Assembly: GCA_916700875.1 (NCBI GenBank)
Contig: CAKAKS010000062.1
Coordinates: 8,609,373-8,673,372, forward strand
DNA: 64,000 nt
Direction of reading: 5' to 3'
DNA from: Sebastes aleutianus
Taxonomy: Eukaryota; Chordata; Actinopteri; Perciformes; Sebastidae
Each line of letters opens with the position of its first letter. Position 1 is the first letter of the stretch. Shown piece by piece: positions 42,401 through 48,400 of this stretch. The position numbers were made by a program, and so were the translations under genes. The notes under the pieces are model-generated. The model saw nothing but the letters and a program-made list of their open reading frames with translations. It did no database searches and was not told the DNA's origin.

Positions 42401-45400
42401 TGTACTATCGCTCAACATACTTTTGTGTGAATAAACAGTAGTGTGTATCTTTTCGGACGCACCGAGCAGTAATTTATGTCGTCACCTGAGAAAATAAAGG
42501 CGTATCTTAAAGATGATGATACGTACTGATGTTTTCACTTTGCATCGATGACATTGGGACGTTGATCATTGAATCGATATATCGATCCAGATCCATGTAT
42601 CGTTACACCCCTACAATTGGTTTCATACTAAGGTTTTGGACATACTAAAAGATCTCACATACTGTTTTTGCATACTAAATAGCATGTTAGTGAGGAATTT
42701 AGGACGTAACCATTTGCATACACTGCAACAGGGACACATTTGGTATGTTTACAGTATGTTTACAACTGTGAAATGGTCTATTGTCTTCATATTAATGCAT
42801 GTGCTCATAAATCTAGTTGAGTGCCGATCATGGCCTGATAAAGGACGAAGCCTTCTGCCAGGTGATGAAACAAGTTACCACCAACACGAGCTCCAAACCG
42901 TAAGTCTCTTCTACATTTTACATCACGTGCTGACTGAGGACTTCTAGCGTTGCCACGGAGAGGCTTTAATTTGCAGTTGTGTGTATATTTTGTGTAGGGA
43001 CAGTTGTCAGAGAGGATGGAGGCTGTTGTACATCCTGACAGCTTTCTATCGCTGCTCTGATGTTATGAAGCCATTTCTGTTGAAGTTCCTGCAGGAAGCC
43101 TGCGACAGCCCCGGGATGCAGTACCAAGGTAGACAATCCTGCCATCCATCCATCCAAGGAAAAGAGGCCACAGCCCATCAACAACCTCGCACATCAGACT
43201 CATAAATCCTTACTACCAGTCTGATATTATCAGTTGTTATTGATCTGTTGCCCTTGATTGACAGGTATTGCCAAGGCATGTGAGCAGAATCTGAGGAGGA
43301 CTTTTCAATATGGCGGACGCATACAGTATCCCAACAGCATGGAACTCAAAGCTATGCTGGTAAGTTTCTAATTCAGACATGCAGTCTTCTTATGTGGATT
43401 GAAACTTGTTTAAAGTGTTAAAATATGCCCCAAACCACAAGGCAAATGATGAAAGGAATTAAAGGGGAACTAGGCCCGTTTTCAAAATTCATACGTTATT
43501 CCTATGGTCTAAGACAGTCAAAAGAATATTAATAAACAAGAACAACTCTCTCCCAAATCCAAAAGCTAGAGCGCTAAAACTCAAACATGTGATGTCATAG
43601 GGTATAAAGTGTGGAGCTGCTCTACAGACAATGAATGGGGAGAGATGTTCTAGATGACACTGAGAGCACCCAGGGGGATTATATGAGTACATGGGAACAT
43701 TTTCTGTTTCACAACTGACAACACTACAATAGAATAAAGCTCAATTGGGTATAAAAAAAGAAAACAAACAAAATCCGTCTCCCAGTTATTGTCTATGGAG
43801 CAGCTCCACACTTAATACTGTATGACATCACAAGTTTGAGACTTACTTCTCTGGTTTCTGGCTTTGAGAGAGAGGAGCTCATGTTCACACATATTAATTG
43901 AACTTTACAAGGCCATGGAAATAACATACTGGAATTATTGATTTAGGTGGTGTTCCACTTTAATGTAATAATTGCTGTGTGATGGAATACTTTGTTAAAT
44001 ATAATAGATATGTTCCTCTGAATGCATCCAAAATTGCAATACATATATATTGTTTTATCAATATATCCACTAAATTATGATAACTTATACTGTAAAACTT
44101 TTACAATTTTGTATTGTAATGAGGTGTTGGCATATTTGATAGAAAAATAAAATGTATTCATAATTCAGGAGATTTTATTACAGCTTACTTGTCTTTGTCT
44201 TTTGAGCTTTAAGTTGGTAAACCATGGTGATATAGTCAATCTATATTAAATATAAATTAGGCATGATTCTTTCAATTTTAGCATTTGTAAACTTGATTAA
44301 CTATGTTACACTAATTCAACTATAGTAGTATTGATACTTGAGGCATCTGCCATGTTTAAGTGTGAGTGTGTTTAGCAGCTGCTCTCAGTAACAGCTGTAC
44401 ACTCCACCCTGGCATTAACTCGTATGACGTTTCCCTCTGATTGGTTGTTTGCGTGCAGGCTGGGCGGAGCTCCAAGAGACAGCTGTTCCTGCTGCCAGGT
44501 GGAATCGAACGGCATTTGAAAATCAAGACGTGCTCTGTGAGTGGCGCGCACACACACAAAAATGATATTCGATCGATCCTGAAGAAAAGCATCATGCTAG
44601 TGTGTAGCCGTATGACCCGACTGTAGCTCTTATACATAACAAAAAAAACAGATGCTGCATTCGTGGGTCAACATGACGGCAACATTGCTGAATTGTGAAT
44701 GATTTCTTTATTTCAGGTTGCATTGGATGTCATCGAGGAGCTTTGCTATGAGATGGGACTACACAGAGTGGAGGCTTTGGATGAATATGCCATCTTTTTG
44801 GTCACACACAAAGGTAACAAGCACGTCATAGTGAAGACCTACAATGCAAACACTCAACATACATTAATACACTATAGATAAACAGATAATAAATATGAAG
44901 TGTGTGTCTGTTTAGGTCAGAACGTGCGTCCCCTGAACAAGCGCGAGTACATCCTGGACATCGCTACAGAGGCAGAGCCAGTGGACACCAACTACAGTCT
45001 GTGGTTCAGGAGAGTCATATGGAGTCTGGCTCTCAAACTTGACAACGAACTCTATGTCACCATGCACTATAACCAGGTAGAGATCTACTGTATGAAATGA
45101 AGGACAGCTGATGTCCTGTTTCTATTGTAGTTAATCCACAGGGTTCTAACAGTTTAGGAAATTTTGGCTCATATTCTTCCTGTGTGGCTGTTTTTACAAC
45201 GATTCACACTGTCACATACAGTAGATATTACCTCTGTAGTCCCCATTGCAGAATTGCTGTCCACGTCCCTGTGCGGTTTGCTTGACCATCAGCTGACGTC
45301 ATTTGTAGCTTTGGCGTTTGTGTGACAGCAGGCTCACTTCAACTAGCGCAGAACATTTTAAATTTCCTGTCACAAAATGAGCAGTGACATACAGTAAAGT

Positions 45401-48400
45401 AAACACTAACAAAACTTAACTCTCTGTGTCTCTCTTCAAGGTGTTGCCAGACTACCTGAAGGCCCTGCTGAGTGTGGTTCCTCAGGGTAAGGCCAGTGAC
45501 CCGCATATGCAGCAGATCGCCAGACTGGCTGCCCTACAGCACCGTGCCAAGGACACCATCTACCTGCCCACCCTGTAAATACAGTATACATAGGCATACA
45601 CATACTTGCCCTAACTAGCAGTGTTAGTGTCGTGGTCTTTCCATTCAGTTTCACGCAGCTGAACCTGACATACATACACAAATGCTGACAAACACCCACA
45701 AAACATGACCCCGCACATGCATATAGTATATGACATTCACAGGTGCGTCCTCCCAAGTTTGCAAACACACTTGCACATGTATAATATATAACTGCTGCCT
45801 CTGAGGCAGGGTTACAATAGTTTAGTAGTTTAGTTTCAGTTAGTTTTTAGAGTTTGTTTGCCAATTTTAGTTTTTATATATTTAGTTTTAGTTTCCAGGT
45901 ATAATGTTTCAGAAGTATGTAGCCATACATACAAAATACATGGTTGAAGAACTGTGGGTAATGTTTAATCTTTACATTACTTTAGTGTCTGATGAGAAGC
46001 AATGGTGGCATGGTGCCATCTGCTGAGTGTCAAATACGATACATTTCTGTGGTTCAAGGTCACGAGAGTTCGCAGAGCCATGTTTCATCATTCAATACAA
46101 AATTGCCATTTATCATTTAAGGAGAGTGGGCTCAAGGGCGGAAGTAACAAAAATGAATTGAAGAAGAAGGAAGTGATGAAAATGCTCATAATGGAAGTGT
46201 TGAAAATATATGTCAATTGAAAAATAGAGCGACAAATTGTCAATTGATTTGATAAACTAAACAGCAACAACAAAAGAAATTGCATGCTGTGAACGATAAA
46301 TGTCAGCTGGGTGTTGTGAGTGATGAATGGCTGACAGTTGATTATCAGATCAACACTGTTTCAAATAAAATGTCAATGGAGTTTATCAAATCAATTGACA
46401 ATTATTTTTGTTACTTCCAACCTTGAGGCCACTTTCCTTAATTGATACATGGCAATTTTGTGTTGTGAATGATGAATGTAAGATAGTGAAAAAGATGAAA
46501 CATGGCTCTGTTTGCATCATATCACAACTCTTTCAGTCAATTGAGCTTTAAATGAATCAAATCACTTAATGATTTATCACTCCCTTTTTCATTCCACATC
46601 TCACGCTCCATTTTTCAATTGACATGCATTTTCATCACTTCCATTGTGTGGGCCAGTTTGTTTCATATGTGGCAACGGGGTGTAGAAATGGGCAGTGGAC
46701 GGGATCACACCGGCCAAAACAAACAAAAACAGACTTTCAAAAGGAGAACATACTGGCTGTAGCATTGTTGTAGGAGAAGCCAGTATTTCAATTCAGCATG
46801 TTTCCTTAATCTCTGATGACATATCATGGTCATTTTATGATTTATTACAGTAAATATAATACATATTGGTCCTTTAAAGATATTGTTTTTATTTAGTTTT
46901 AGTTTACTGAAAATATTTTTCACTGCTTATTTTCGTTTTGGTTTCAGTTTTAGTTTACTATAGTAACCCTGCTCTGAGGTATCATTGGTTTGCTTTTTGT
47001 GCGTGTGTGTGTGTGTGTTTTTAGCCGTGAGGTGCAGGAGTGCGTTCCCCCACAGTTCTACAGCAAACAGGGTTCACAGCTCTGGCTGAATATGGCAACT
47101 CAACACATGCAGCAGGTCCAGCCCTTAAACCCGAACCAGGCTCGTGCACAGTTCCTTGGTAAGTCCACCGCTCTGTGTGAGTGTGTATTTCTGAAAGTGA
47201 CTTACAGTGTGTTCCGTAGACGCCTATAATATTCTTCAATTCCACATAATGAAATAACCATTTATTATATTATTATATTCTTATAATTATATTCTCTCTA
47301 AAAAATCTAGCTGAGCAGGAATACTTTATTAAAAACACCTGCCTCAGAATAATTAACAAAAAGACTAAAAAATGAATCCTAGATAATTGTTTTTTCAAAA
47401 GTACTGTGTATGTTGATTTATATTTTTTTTACAATCATAAAGATATAAAAAGAAAACACAATGAAGAAAATAAACAAAAAACAAACAGAACAGTCATGGT
47501 TAAAAGTGTCCATTATCAAAGAAGGATGTTCACAACTCCAGTATCTTGTAATTTATTCATCAGTTAGTCCATAAGCATTTTCCACTGTGTCATAAATCAT
47601 CCATTTCTTCCATTTACTGTACTAACAAAAACAATTTCTCTCACTCTAAGCTGGAAAGTCATTTTTTCCAAAGTATAATATATATATATCTTACTTTAGT
47701 ACTTCTTACTTCAATAATATCTTGGTTAAATATCTATCGTTATCAATGATATAATCCTTTATATTCCCCAGGTACATAACTTTGCATTCCTTAGGTATTG
47801 CATATCCCAAAATACCTTTAATTGTAACATGCACATTTTCCCAAAATGATTCGTTTGCCTCTCTATTCCCACATAACCGCCAGCATGATTGTTGTGAACC
47901 AGTTTGCTTACTCGTTATTTTAGGGGTTATAAGGTAGGAGGTTAGATATTTCCACCCAAACTCCCTCCATGTTCTTGACTTTGTAGTGGAATTGTTTTTA
48001 GTTATTAACAGCGCAGCAAAGTTGATATTAGAAAGTTGCATTAGAAAGTAATAATTGTTCCAAGCTGCCATATTAAAAGTGACCCTTCCTGTGTTTTTGC
48101 CCAGGTCTGGTCAGTGCCTTCCCCATGTTCGGCTCCTCCTTCTTTTACATCCAGAGCTGTGGCTCCGCCTCCATCCACGCCCCATGCATCCTGGCCGTAA
48201 ATCTGAATGGACTGCACTTTCTTAACAAGGACACTCATGTATGTCTCAGACACACGCTCACAATCACACATGAAAAATCATCCACTCATACACCGATCCA
48301 GTCTGTGTAATGTTGCATGCTTCACATTCCAGGACCAGCTGTCAAAATATGGTAGCGGGAAACTGAGTCTGTGTCACAGTATGAATTTGAAGGAATACTC

